Below are positions 26,005 to 35,826 of a DNA stretch of 64,000 nucleotides, in pieces. The DNA is from Nymphaea colorata (lineage: Eukaryota; Streptophyta; Magnoliopsida; Nymphaeales; Nymphaeaceae): positions 22,399,716 through 22,463,715 of the forward strand of contig NC_045144.1 in assembly GCF_008831285.2 (NCBI RefSeq). Reading direction: 5' to 3'. Within the stretch, counting starts at the first letter, position 1. The number at the start of each line of letters is the position of its first letter. The translations under genes and the position numbers were made by a program. The notes under the pieces are model-generated. The model saw only the letters and a list, made by a program, of their open reading frames with translations, ran no database searches and was not told the origin of the DNA.

Positions 26005-26028
26005 GGTCGGGTCCTATCGGACCCGACC
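26005..26028. repeat. Perfect 10-bp hairpin
   Basis: The arms GGTCGGGTCC and GGACCCGACC are separated by four bases (TATC). It sits at the junction between the GAACCGG minisatellite and the AT/GC triple repeat that follows. Confidence 0.7.
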
Positions 26029-26033
26029 TGGTC

Positions 26034-26110
26034 CGAAAAATATAAAGCGGGCTGGCGGGCGGGAAAATTATAAAGCGGGCTGGCGGTCCGAAAAATATAA
26101 AGCGGGCTTG
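26034..26110. repeat. Triple tandem repeat AATATAAAGCGGGCT
   Basis: Three copies of a unit of about 33 bp, each containing AA(A/T)TATAAAGCGGGCT, end 36 bp before the acceptor of the fourth SNF2 exon. Confidence 0.8.
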
Positions 26111-26760
26111 CAAATGTTGAACTTGTTCTGCTAATCACCATGCAGGAAAATTTGGTTGCAGAAGATCATAATGTCCTTGTGTTTTCTCAGACACGGAAGA
26201 TGTTAGACATCATTCAGGTATGGTTTGGCATTGTTTAGAATTATTATTGAACATGATTTATGCCTATGTCTGGGATTGATCTGTTTGAAAGTTGAACTAA
26301 TCGATCTATTTAGGCCGTTGCTTGAATTCAATTAATCAGGTCTTAAACAACTTTTTACCAGCAGGCAAAAAGTTTATTGCGATCCCAATTTATAAACCCT
26401 GGGTCCAATTCTTATCCATTTCTCCATTTAGTTCAAGTCTTCTGAAACACTGTCAGTTGCACTGTACTCCTGGCTGGGAAGCCATTTTAGCTGTCAAGCT
26501 GAAGGAGGTCAAGGATTTGGTGATATGTCTCATGGCATATTAAGGTAGCAAAAATGTTCTTTAGGTTGTGAATACAAGGAGTAGAAGAGAAAAGTCGGCA
26601 AAAGAAATTGCATGAAAAAGTGAAGGGGACTTACGTATGATGTTTCAATGAAAGAATCTTGTTCATAGAATGAGGATGTCATTCTGGAGCAAATAGAACA
26701 AAATTGGACAAATTCGTGCAAATTTAATTGGAATAGCGAAAAAAGCTGGAGGTTTACGGA

Positions 26761-26993
26761 TTGGGAAGGGCCTACATGCATCTAGCTGTTTGGCATTCTC
26801 TTCAATCTAAAGACTCTGCAATTGTGGAGGCGTTGCTCACTTACAATTGCAGTGCTACTGATAATGTATGACCTACTACTTTGAAGAAGGAAATTTTGCC
26901 AGTTGGTTTTGTTTTGTAGGAGATACTAACATGACACTGTTTTTGCAGGAAGGGAAGGCTCCGCTAGATCATCTTTTACACGTCCGTGAATAA
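26761..26993 (+). pseudogene. Ankyrin-repeat gene fragment (captured, two exons)
   Basis: The first exon is read from about 26761 to 26865 (YMHLAVWHSLQSKDSAIVEA...NCSATDN) with donor GTATGA. The second is 26949-26993 (EGKAPLDHLLHVRE, then stop TAA), after acceptor TTTTTGCAG. The phases join at a codon border. The LHLAV...LL...N(G)...DNEGxxPLDHL pattern is an ankyrin repeat. It most resembles the ankyrin part of plant AAA-ATPases of the CbxX/CfxQ type, which is recalled similarity, not a search. It lies on the same strand as the SNF2 exons and inside the hAT element, so two unrelated host genes appear joined. The fragment is too short to act as the parent protein. Confidence 0.65.
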
Positions 26994-27144
26994 ATAGTTG
27001 ATTTTTATGTCTTTGTAAGTGTTGGGGGGCTGGAATGTGATTCTGTGAATTGTCATGGATGTGATAAGTTTAATTTTTGTTTTCCTTTGTGACCAAAATC
27101 TTGTTTCTGTTGTAATAGATAAGTTTTCTTTTTGTGTTCCTTGG

Positions 27145-27415
27145 TAACGAGTTAATCGAGCCTTAATCGAGCTCGATAAGGATGAGTAGTCCCAAACGAG
27201 TTTATCGAGCCTTAATCGAGCTCGAGCTCAACAAGGACGGATGAGTAGTCTCAAACGAGTTTATCGAGCTTAGTCGAGTCGAGCTTGAGCTCGACACATG
27301 ACTATCGAGTCGAGTTCGAGCTAGTGTAGTCGAGCTATTTTCGAGCTCGAGGTCTTACTTAGTCGAGCCGAGTTCGAGCTGGCCGAGCTCGGGCTCGACT
27401 CGGCTCCTGTTCAGC
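27145..27415. repeat. Right subterminal GAGCTCGA array of the hAT element
   Basis: Dense GAGCTCGA, GAGTCGAG and TTAATCGAGC words are present, including a direct repeat of about 65-70 bp (AACGAGTTTATCGAGC near 27194 and 27254). It mirrors the left array at 18271-18450. Confidence 0.8.
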
Positions 27416-27565
27416 CCTAATCATAATTAGAGAACATATAACAAGTTTCTTTACAATGACAAATACAGAAACTTGAGTTACATTGAATATGAAACTGGAG
27501 CACCATTCTTCGTTTCTCTTCCTCAAAAGGCATAGCATAGCTGGTTAAGGAATGAGCATGGGCAC

Positions 27566-30500
27566 TGTTAACACCCCAAATTTTTCCACATCAAAATTGA
27601 AGCAATGTGAAAATTTCACAAAAGAATGTGAAAATTTGCAATTTCAAAGCCAATTTCGAATCTAAAGAACAATTAGATTCAAATCGTGAATTTAACCCGA
27701 TACACGAATCCCAATGCAGGATTACGAGTCCAAATTCAATTGCAAATGTCATTTGAAATCCAAATCCAATTGCAAAATGCAAATTTTGACTTAGATCCAA
27801 GAATTGGATCTAATTCAGTCTAAAATGCTACGTGGGACCCACGTGTGGGCCCCACCTAGCCCGTGTGGTCAAGAGCCCCCCCAGGGGCCATGCCCCCTCC
27901 ATGTCAAAAAAATAATAAATAAATATTTTCTCTCAAATTAATTGAAGAAAAGTCATTTTCAAGAAGAAATAAAGGAGAAACCTAGGAAAAGAGAGACATT
28001 TATGTCTCTCTCTCTTCTTTAACCAGGTCCTCCTTAAAGAAAAAAATCATTTTCAAGGAAGCAATTACTAGACTGGTCAAACTCACCTAACCTACTTAAT
28101 CCAAGTAGGTTTGACCCGGGTGCACTCAAATGTGGTGCCAATTCCAGCTAGGTTCGGTCACCATGGGCTCAACACAGTCAAAACGTAAGTCTGTCTCATG
28201 ATCCAATTAATGGACGAAAATAGACTTTGACCGAACCAAACCCACTTTGACTAAACTCAGTCAAAGTACAATTTAGCTCAATTAAGAGCTTTCTTGACCC
28301 AAATTTATCAAATTACCTCAAATAAAGTCAAACTACTTGCAAATGAGCTTTGACTTTGGTCAATTGGTCGAAATTGATCAATTTGGACAATTTTGCCCTT
28401 CTGCGGTCAACTTAAGATTAAAAAGCCTAAAATGGTTTATGAAAGGCAAATAAACATTTGAATTTGTCAAATGCTTGAATCAAATACCAAATTTAAATTG
28501 AATTTCTCAAGTGAAAGTTTGATTCAGTTGAAATCCATTTTCAATCAAGTTTTGGACGAAAATACCCTTTTCGAACCAAATTTGATAAAATTTTTAAATT
28601 TTATTAAAATTTAAATTTAATTATCATAATTCAATGGCATTTGGAGCTTAGTAACTAGGTTTTAACCTTATAAGCTCGATTTCAAACAAAAAATAAATAA
28701 ATAGTACAAAATAAGGGCAAAACCCTGTGCAAGGGCATTTTCGTCCAAAATTTTGGTCAAAATGGTCACCTAGGTCTGAACCCAAGTTGACCAAACCTAG
28801 CCCAGCCCACCTAGCTCGTGGAAATGGGCTGAGAAATGGTCAATTAGAGCCTTTAAAGTCTATTTAACTCATTTTACAAGTCCCCAAGGTCTTAAGTAAG
28901 TTCCCAAGGTGAGTTAAGAAGGTGGTTGAACCCACCTCCTCCTCTATATAAACCTCCCCTTGGCCACCAAGGGGGAGGACGAAATTTTGGAGCATTCCAT
29001 CAAATTGCTGCAGCCAAGGAGCTAGGAGGGAGAAGCCAAGGAAGAGAGAAGAGGTTCGTCCAAGCCCCCTTCCCCTTTTTCTCCCATTCTCTTCTTCACT
29101 TTCTTCTATTCTCCCCATTGATTTTGCTAAGTTAGGGTGCTTAAGTGAACCCTTACTTAGGATTTTCGTGGTGAGAAGCCCTCTTTACCACTCCAAATTC
29201 CAGCAAGCAAGCTATTTCTTATTCTAGCTTTGCTAAGCTTGAATCCACGGTTGGATTCTTGCTTAGGATTGCTTGGGTTAGAAAACAAGTGAAGACGAAG
29301 GACAAACATCAAGACCGACCGCAAGGTAGGTGATCTTAACTCACTTCTCTTCTACTTTAGCTTATTGTTGATTTATTTTAATTCCAGCAATTCGTGGGAG
29401 GGTTTATTTTCATTTGCTTACGGCTGGGAATGATGTCCAGCTAAGGGAAACCTACGCTTCAATGTACATGTTAATGCATAATGCATGCATATGTCGGTTT
29501 TTTTCTTAAATATGAACCCAAGTATCAAATTTTGAAATGGGCCCCAAGGCCACGTCCCTTTCAAAGGAACCAACTTAATACCATTTTGAACTCCCTACCA
29601 TGAGAGAATCCCACGGTGAGAGAGTGATTTTGCTACATCACGTATGATGAAAATGCCTATAAGGGATGGATACGTTTTTATGAATGTGATCCACCCTTGC
29701 ATGGCGAAATGATGGACGAATAAGCTTGAGTATTGTTTTATTTTCTTTCTTATTCACAGTCATTTCGATTCATGTCTTTCAATTTAATTAATCAAGGGTA
29801 GTAGGGAAGATTTGAAACAAGTTCTCAATCTTCCTACATAAAAGAACCCAGCCATGAATCATCATGATTCATGAGTCATGCGGTCCCTTGATAAACTTTC
29901 ATTTTGAAAAGTATGGTACGTATATGTATACATTGTTATATATGTACATATATGTATCCAATTTCTTGTCAAAAATTACATTCCTCCCTTAAAATCAGGT
30001 TGGAACATGTTTCCAAACCGGTCTTTAAGGAAATGGGCCATTTTTATTGATTTTTCTAGTGCAAGATTATAAATTATTTTCATTTCATTTTTACTTAATT
30101 TCAGCAAACCCATACGTAAGATGTATGTATGTTGTTGAAATCAGACCATGTTTCATAGGAATTGGTTCAAGAATATCAAAATTTACATATTTGAAATACC
30201 AACCATCCTAGAATCATCCAAAGGAGTTGATGATTTCATTACTACGAAATCTGGAATTTGAATAGATTTGAAAAACTCATTGTTTCTATCTAAGAAACAA
30301 GTCCTTATTGGAATCAATGTCCACAATTTTCAGCTATTTAAATCAACACAAGGTCTGATTTTTAGCTATTTTGAGACAAAAGTGGACGTCATCCATGTCT
30401 CCCATCAATTTCAAAGATTGAACTTGACATCATTTATATATTTTCATCATTTTGATAATTTTATGTCAAGCCTCAAGCTTATGGACTACATCTCTAATTC

Positions 30501-31362
30501 ATGTGCTTAATCATATAATGAGCACATATAGAGAAAGTCCTACATTTTAATCAATCTTCATGTATAGATTGTATGACGTGCAATACGGACTTTGAGAGAT
30601 TATGAGGGAGTGAAGAATGTATGTTTCATATGAATGAATCTTGATGGATTATGAGAGAGAGAAGAATGAATGTTCCATATAGTTTCCATTCTCGTTTCAT
30701 GCATTCACTTTCACTCAAAATCAATGGCACCACATGCACATTCTCAAGAAATTAAGTGATTCAAATTTAAGTTGCAAAAAGTGACCAAGTCATATTGCAA
30801 TGAGAATTTGTAAACTTCACTTAACTTCAAAAGAAAACACATTCATAATCTTTTGGCCAAAGTGCATTTGAAAAACATGTTTTCTAACAATTTGGAACCT
30901 ATGTTCTTTCAAAAGAATGAATTCTACAAATCACATGATTTGACAAAAGAAGAGTTCAAAATCAATTTTTATCATCATCTAGAGTTCACAACAAAGAACT
31001 CAATTCCAAATCTTCAAAAATCCTCAAGAATTATGTGTTTCAAATAACACCAAAACAAAGGTTTTTAAACGAACTTGAAAACCCCCAATATTCAAATTCA
31101 TTTATTCAAAAAAATGAATTTCGGTTCTTGAATCCAAAACCTCAATGCATAAGTATATAGGACTTACATCAATAACTCGTATATGATCCAAATGATCCTT
31201 AGTCCTTGGTCTAATTACCCCTGTTAAAGGCGGCAGGAACGGTTGGACCTCGTACCGACGAGCGGATCCCTTTCTCTTGAAAATTTTCTCAAAACCCCAA
31301 TTTTAAAAGAATTTTGCTGACTCGCATTTCGACCTTCTTGAAAAAGGAGTGGGGTGCGAACA
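27566..31362. mobile_element. Solo long LTR (3.8 kb), perfect 5-bp duplication
   Basis: The sequence begins TGTTAACACC and ends GGGGTGCGAACA. It is flanked by GGCAC at 27561-27565 and 31363-31367. There are no gag or pol motifs inside, so this is a single LTR left by LTR-LTR recombination. A related copy of 4.4 kb is at 53525-57965, with matching landmarks: CCATGAGAG(A/G)ATxC (29600 and 55540), GGTTGGAC(C/G)TCGTACCG near the right end (31233 and 57836), and TTTTCTCAAAACCC just after it. Termini of this sort and LTRs of several kb are known from Tat/Ogre-type Ty3/gypsy elements of plants. That assignment is inference because no protein is present. Orientation is probably plus, judged from the TATA box. 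Confidence 0.88.
28945..28952 (+). promoter_or_regulatory. TATA box of the long LTR
   Basis: TATATAAA lies between CT-rich and GC-richer DNA about 1.4 kb into the LTR, as expected for the U3/R border. Transcription would start some 30 bp downstream, near 28980. The related LTR at 53525 has no equally clear TATA box at the equivalent place. Confidence 0.55.
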
Positions 31363-31372
31363 GGCACCAAAT

Positions 31373-31525
31373 GCATCTCCTTTTCAATTTTAAAGACAGT
31401 AATGTTTCTTTCTTGTGGTGTTGAGATGGATTAGAGGGAGAAAAGAAATGCACCTCCTTTTCAATTTTAAAGACACTAATCGTTCTTGTGGTGTTGAGAT
31501 AGATTAGAGGGAGATTTTTCTCTCT
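31373..31525. repeat. 77-bp tandem duplication
   Basis: GCAxCTCCTTTTCAATTTT occurs at 31373 and 31450. Each copy continues through GTGGTGTTGAGAT and GATTAGAGGGAGA. It starts immediately beyond the target duplication of the solo LTR. Confidence 0.85.
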
Positions 31526-31607
31526 CATGCACGTGCTTGCATGCATGCAAACATACACACAAACACACTTTTTTTTAATGTAATATCTCGAAGAAATCTC
31601 CCCCAAG

Positions 31608-32140
31608 CAGTGGCGGAGCCAGCGTGGGCGCCTCCCCACGCTGGCCCATCGTTCCCCTCCCAACACCTTACTCCCACTACCTCCAAAAGCAAACCGGGAA
31701 AGAGAAACTAATTCCTCTGTTTCCCTAGGCGCCCATGCCAGCCCATCATTCCCCTCCCAACACCTTACTCCTGCTACATCCAAAAGCAAACTGGGAAAGA
31801 GAATTCCTCTGTTTCCCTCTCAAATTCCCAACGAAATCTGAGTGAAAAACTGCAACAAAGGGGAAAAGGACTTAGAATTTTCCTTACAGAGAGAGAGAGG
31901 AGAAGGGGAAAAAAGAAAAAGCAGTCAATGTGTAGCTTTTTCACCAGACCTCAGTGGGAGGAAGAGAACGACACAGAGACTGTCGAAGAAACCAACCTTT
32001 CAGAGGCTCCTCCCTTTCGTCGTACCACTTTCCTTCTCCTCTTTCTCCTTTTCTCCCCTTCTTCTTTTCTTCGTTTATTTTCTTGCTTCGAGGTTCCCTT
32101 ATGCTTGTTGCATCTTCATGTACTATGTACTCCGCCACTG
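31608..32140. mobile_element. Short non-autonomous hAT element (533 bp)
   Basis: Perfect inverted ends: CAGTGGCGGAG at 31608-31618 and CTCCGCCACTG at 32130-32140. The flanking 8 bp are CCCCCAAG (31600-31607) and CACCCAAG (32141-32148), seven of eight identical, as expected for a hAT target duplication. The inside has its own tandem duplication of about 110 bp (GTTCCCCTCCCAACACCTTACTCC and variants near 31652 and 31750) and a CT-rich part. It encodes nothing recognisable. Confidence 0.8.
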
Positions 32141-32148
32141 CACCCAAG

Positions 32149-33580
32149 TCGAGAGGTTTTTGGTGCTGGGCTGCTAGAGTACAACTCCGTTGTCAGTACT
32201 TGCTCCAGGGTCGATACTACTTCTAAACTGGTGACATGAATCCCAATAGGGGTGAGATTTTGCCTCATCTGCCATTTTTGTATGCTCTTTTTTGTATGTT
32301 TTTCTTGGGGTCCCCGGATGACTATCCCAGATTGTCCAATCGCACTTTTATAGATTTTGCAGGTTGGCTGCAATGGTTTAGATAAGAGGATCCAAATGGG
32401 TGGCAACGGATCCTCAGCAGCTCTTTCAAAAAAAGATGAATTGAACGACTTAGAAAGGTGATGAAGCCAGAGGAATTTATTTGTCACTGACATGTTAGAG
32501 GGCATGAGAGAGTTGTGGCATTATTTGACATAAACTGTTGCAGCTATGTGGTCGGTAGAGAAGTGCGCTCCATCACCATCCACGTCGCCGTCGCTGCCGG
32601 AAGGCCTATTTTCAGCTTCCAAGTATGTTGATACTACAAAAGGCATCGGCTGGCAAGTGTCATGCATGGATGTATGTGATGCATGATGACATGTGGCTTA
32701 TGGGTTTGAACTGGTGACATGAATGGCAGTAAGGGTTGGGGCAGAAATTTTTTACGAGGATATGCTAAAATTTTGACATATGCTAAAATATCATTTTCAA
32801 AATTTTTATATAAAAAATTAAATTTTTTAAAAAATCCTTATAAGTAAATTTAAGATTTTTTTTTTAAAGGGGTGGGACACATGGCACAGCTGTTCTTCCC
32901 TCTGCCCCTGACCCCACCAACCCGCCCGGCTGCACTAAGCCCCTCAAACCAAGATATAAAGTCTTTTTAAAATGACAAATTGCCATTTTGGGCAATGCAA
33001 CTATTTCAACGAATTAAAAATAAATGAGTTCTTTAGAAGTTTGAACGGGGAACCGACACGTAGACCACCGGCCAGACGAAGTTAAAGGCAGTCCAGGAAT
33101 GGCTGTTTAACATTTGACCAAGGGTTTTGATATTTGACCAAGGGTTTTGATATTCAAACATTACCAAGCGTAGTATTGGTCATACGCCTATCGCTTCTCC
33201 CACGTGCATTCTACTCTCGCAGGCCGTTGGAACCTTTTGAAGTTCCAAACAGACTAACAAAGGCTTTTGGTCATAAGAGGAAGTCAGGAAGAAGTGTCGT
33301 ACTTGCCAATTTTGGAAGCAATACACCAAATGAATCTTTCCCGAACATGTGATTGCCGATGCACGGAAGAGCTCGTCTAAGTCACATGATTTGAAAGGTT
33401 AATAGGGAAACATGAGAGACAATGTCTAGGGTTTCCTCTCATCGGAAGGTGCTGGAAGATTTCTGGATATCCCTCGTTGTGAATGGAGATGGAAGTACAC
33501 ATGGAGATGGCAGGTGGAGATATGAAAAGTTGCGCAGAGATTGTTGAACAACATCAGTTGCAAATAGGGACCTTATGCCG
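32149..33580. other. Non-coding stretch with possible MITE ends
   Basis: No gene is supported. ACTGGTGACATGAAT occurs at about 32228 and 32710. A weak inverted pair (GGGGCAGAAAT near 32739, TCTGCCCCTGA near 32900) may mark another short hAT-like element. TTTGACCAAGGGTTTTGATA is duplicated 22 bp apart at about 33115-33158. Confidence 0.4.
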
Positions 33581-35516
33581 TGTTGGACGTGCAAATCTGT
33601 GCAGATTAGGAAATTGCATAATGTTAGGAACCATTGTAACATTAACTTTATTTTTGGTAAGCTGCTATATTTGTGTGAAGTCAGGGATATGGACATTGCT
33701 AGTCCTTATCCTCCATCATTTTGAAGTCTTGTATTGTTCATAGAAAAGTAATGAAATTGTATTGCTTTCTTTTTAGTTTTCTCTTATCGCACATTATCAT
33801 GGTATCAAAGCTAAAGGGACTCTAAAGATCAACCGAGGTAGAATCTCGTGGAGCAACGAGGCCTTCATTAAACTCAATGTCGTCCACTCAAGATGATAGC
33901 CCATCTTACCTCCATCATTCAGATAATCCTGGTACTTGTGCTGTTTCTCAACAACTTTCTGGAGATACTTATGAAACATGGAAAAGAGCCATGACCATGG
34001 CATTTTTAGCCAAGAATAAGACGGGTTTGTCGATATCTTTTATCTATTGCAGTCATCAAAGGTTGGAGTCTTTTTCAAGTTGACGTCAACAATGCTTTCC
34101 TCCACGGTGATCCACATACTGAAGTCTACATGACTCTTCCTCCCAGCTTTATCAAACATGGGAAGAATAAGGAGTGTCGGCCAAAAAGAACATTTTATGG
34201 TGTCAAACAGTCATCTTGCAATTGGTTTTTAAAATTAGCAGAGACTCTCAAACAACTTGGCTTCTCTCAATCCAAGGCAGATTATTCCTTCTTTTCTAAT
34301 GTCAATAAATGGGGTAGTGCTTTCATCATTGTATATGTTAATGACATAATCATCGCAAAAAGACAAGCGTGATGCCATCAAAAAGTTGAATGTCGTCATC
34401 GATAGTAAATTTTGGTTGAAAGATTTGGGAGAATTAAAATATATTTTGGTCATGGAAGTAGCTCAATCCAAGAAAGGGATTTTTTATTCCAAAAGAAATA
34501 GACAATCGATGTGGTACATGAAACCGGATATAGTGGTGCTAAAGCTAGTAAAACACCCATAGAGCAACATTCGAAATTTGATGATGAAAAGGTAGAACCA
34601 TTAAAGGATCCCACATTTTTCAGAAAAATAATTGGTCATTTGGTCCATATAATCATTACACGACTCGGTATTTTGCACAGTGTTCACACGTTGAGTCATT
34701 CATGTTGCAGTCAAGAGCAACACACTTAGAGGCAGCTTTCAGGATTCTTTGGTACAACAAGTCCATAAGTAGTTATGGGGTTCTTTTATCATTCCATAGT
34801 AACATCTTGGTCAAAACGTTTTATGATTCTGATTGAGCATCTTGCCCAATGACAACGAGGTCCTCTTTAGGTTTTTGCATTTCCATCAAAGAGAGACCAA
34901 TGTTATGGAAAGTCAAGAAACAAACAACTATTTCAAGGTCCTTGGCGGAAGCCAAATATAAATCATTGGCATTGATCTCTTGCGAGATGACTCGGATAAG
35001 GTACATTCTTAATTTCCTGGGAATTGTTCACCACCAACCAATGGAATTGCATTGTGACTGTGAAGCAGCAATTCACATTTCTGCCAATCCGGTGTTTCAT
35101 GAAAAAACTAAACATATAAAAATCGATTGCCATGTTGTTCGAGAAAAGATCCAAAGCAAAGAGATTTGTGCTAAGCAAATTGACAATGAAAATCAAATTG
35201 CAGACGTATTTCCAAATGCGTTGGGAAAGGACTCGTTCATCAAATTCAGATGCAAGTTGGGTCTACTTGATCTTGGAGAAGCAACTTGAGGAGCAGTGTT
35301 GGACATTGCAAATCTGTGCACATTATGAAATCGCATAATGTTAGGAATCATTGTAACAATAACTTTATTTTTGACAAACTGTTGCATCTGCATGAAGTCA
35401 GAGAAATGGACATTACTAGTCTTTATCCTCCAACATTTTAAATTATTGTAGTGTTCATGAGAAAGTAATGAAATCGTATTGCTTCATTTCTTGTTTTCTC
35501 TTATTGCACATATTCA
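33581..35516 (+). mobile_element. Internally deleted Ty1/copia (1.9 kb)
   Basis: The left LTR is 33581-33799 and the right LTR 35297-35516. Both begin TGTTGGAC and end in CA, and they share ordered words (GCATAATGTTAGGAA, GTAACATTAACTTTATTTTTG). The primer-binding site TGGTATCAAAGC starts at 33800, one mismatch from the usual initiator-Met tRNA site. A purine-rich tract (CTTGAGGAGCAG) precedes the right LTR. The flanking five bases are TGCCG and TGTTG, compatible with a duplication decayed by C-to-T changes. The LTRs have clearly diverged, so the insertion is old. Confidence 0.87.
33877..35289 (+). pseudogene. Copia gag fused to RT/RNase H by deletion
   Basis: The gag start at 33877 (MSSTQDDSPSYLHHSDNPG, then ETWKRAMTMAFLAKNK) matches the N-terminal gag domain of copia elements. 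After about 50 codons it jumps to reverse transcriptase: VDVNNAFLHGD, YGVKQSSCNW, then IIVYVNDIII, where the usual YVDD is YVND. RNase H follows (AEAKYKSLA, TKHIKIDCHVVREKI) and ends at about 35289. Protease, integrase and the first part of RT are missing, and there are several frame breaks. Loss of an active-site Asp and of integrase means it cannot move by itself. Confidence 0.85.
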
Positions 35517-35826
35517 TGTTGTGGTCAATAACTACCCTTAGCATGCATGGCCATAGGCTGCCCTTGCCATAGGTTTTGTGCTAAAAAATAATTAGGCAAG
35601 GTAGCAGCCATGGTCAAAAGGTTTTTGGTCACGACACATCTTTTTATTGGCCATGATGCAGGCAACGGCTAATAATATAATTGGTGGCCTGAACCAAATC
35701 GAGTGACTATCAATACTACAAAAGCTCTTTTCGTGCATCATATATATATATATATATATAATGAGAGAAAAAAAATTCCACAAACTAAAATTTCATTACA
35801 AAAGAGTTGCACAATATTGAGTTCAG
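35517..35826. other. Non-coding stretch with a (TA)n tract
   Basis: A TA microsatellite lies at 35740-35760. Otherwise there is nothing beyond possible 3' flanking DNA of the minus-strand exons that end at 35827. Confidence 0.4.

Larger units (their letters stand above)
20734..26217 (+). pseudogene. SNF2 ATPase fragment, CHR24/ERCC6-like (captured exons)
   Basis: Four exons with canonical AG/GT borders survive, all in phase 0: 20734-20868 (ELREKIKPYFLRRLKSEVF...), 21115-21192 (RQLYEAFVQSE...AALT), 21766-21840 (VLKKICDHPSLLTQRA...) and 26146-26217 (HNVLVFSQTRKMLDIIQ). In order they match the end of the SNF2 N-terminal ATPase lobe and the start of the helicase C-terminal lobe of plant CHROMATIN REMODELING 24-like proteins, which are DNA-dependent nuclear ATPases. 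The Walker A and DEGH motifs (N-terminal) and the last helicase motifs are absent. About 60 residues between the third and fourth exon are missing, where a copia begins at 21841. The fragment cannot encode a working remodeler. It lies inside the hAT element, so it is a captured copy, not the parent gene. Confidence 0.85.
18268..27419. mobile_element. 9.15-kb non-autonomous hAT element carrying gene pieces
   Basis: The element is flanked by a perfect 8-bp direct repeat, ATCATAAT, at 18260-18267 and 27420-27427. Its ends are inverted: TAGGGGTGCACAAC then GAGTCGAGC on the left; TAGGGCTGAACAGG then GAGTCGAGC on the right when read inward. An 8-bp duplication with termini starting (C/T)A(A/G)NG is the signature of the hAT superfamily. 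Both subterminal regions are crowded with GAGCTCGA/GAGTCGAG words, as expected for transposase-binding arrays. No transposase is visible. Inside are CHR24-like SNF2 exons, an ankyrin-type exon pair and a nested, truncated copia. I infer a gene-capturing (Pack-type) element. Confidence 0.85.

Noticed and set aside
32116-32505. 129-codon minus-strand frame across the end of the small hAT element
   Set aside because: It crosses a transposon boundary and has no domain; a chance frame.
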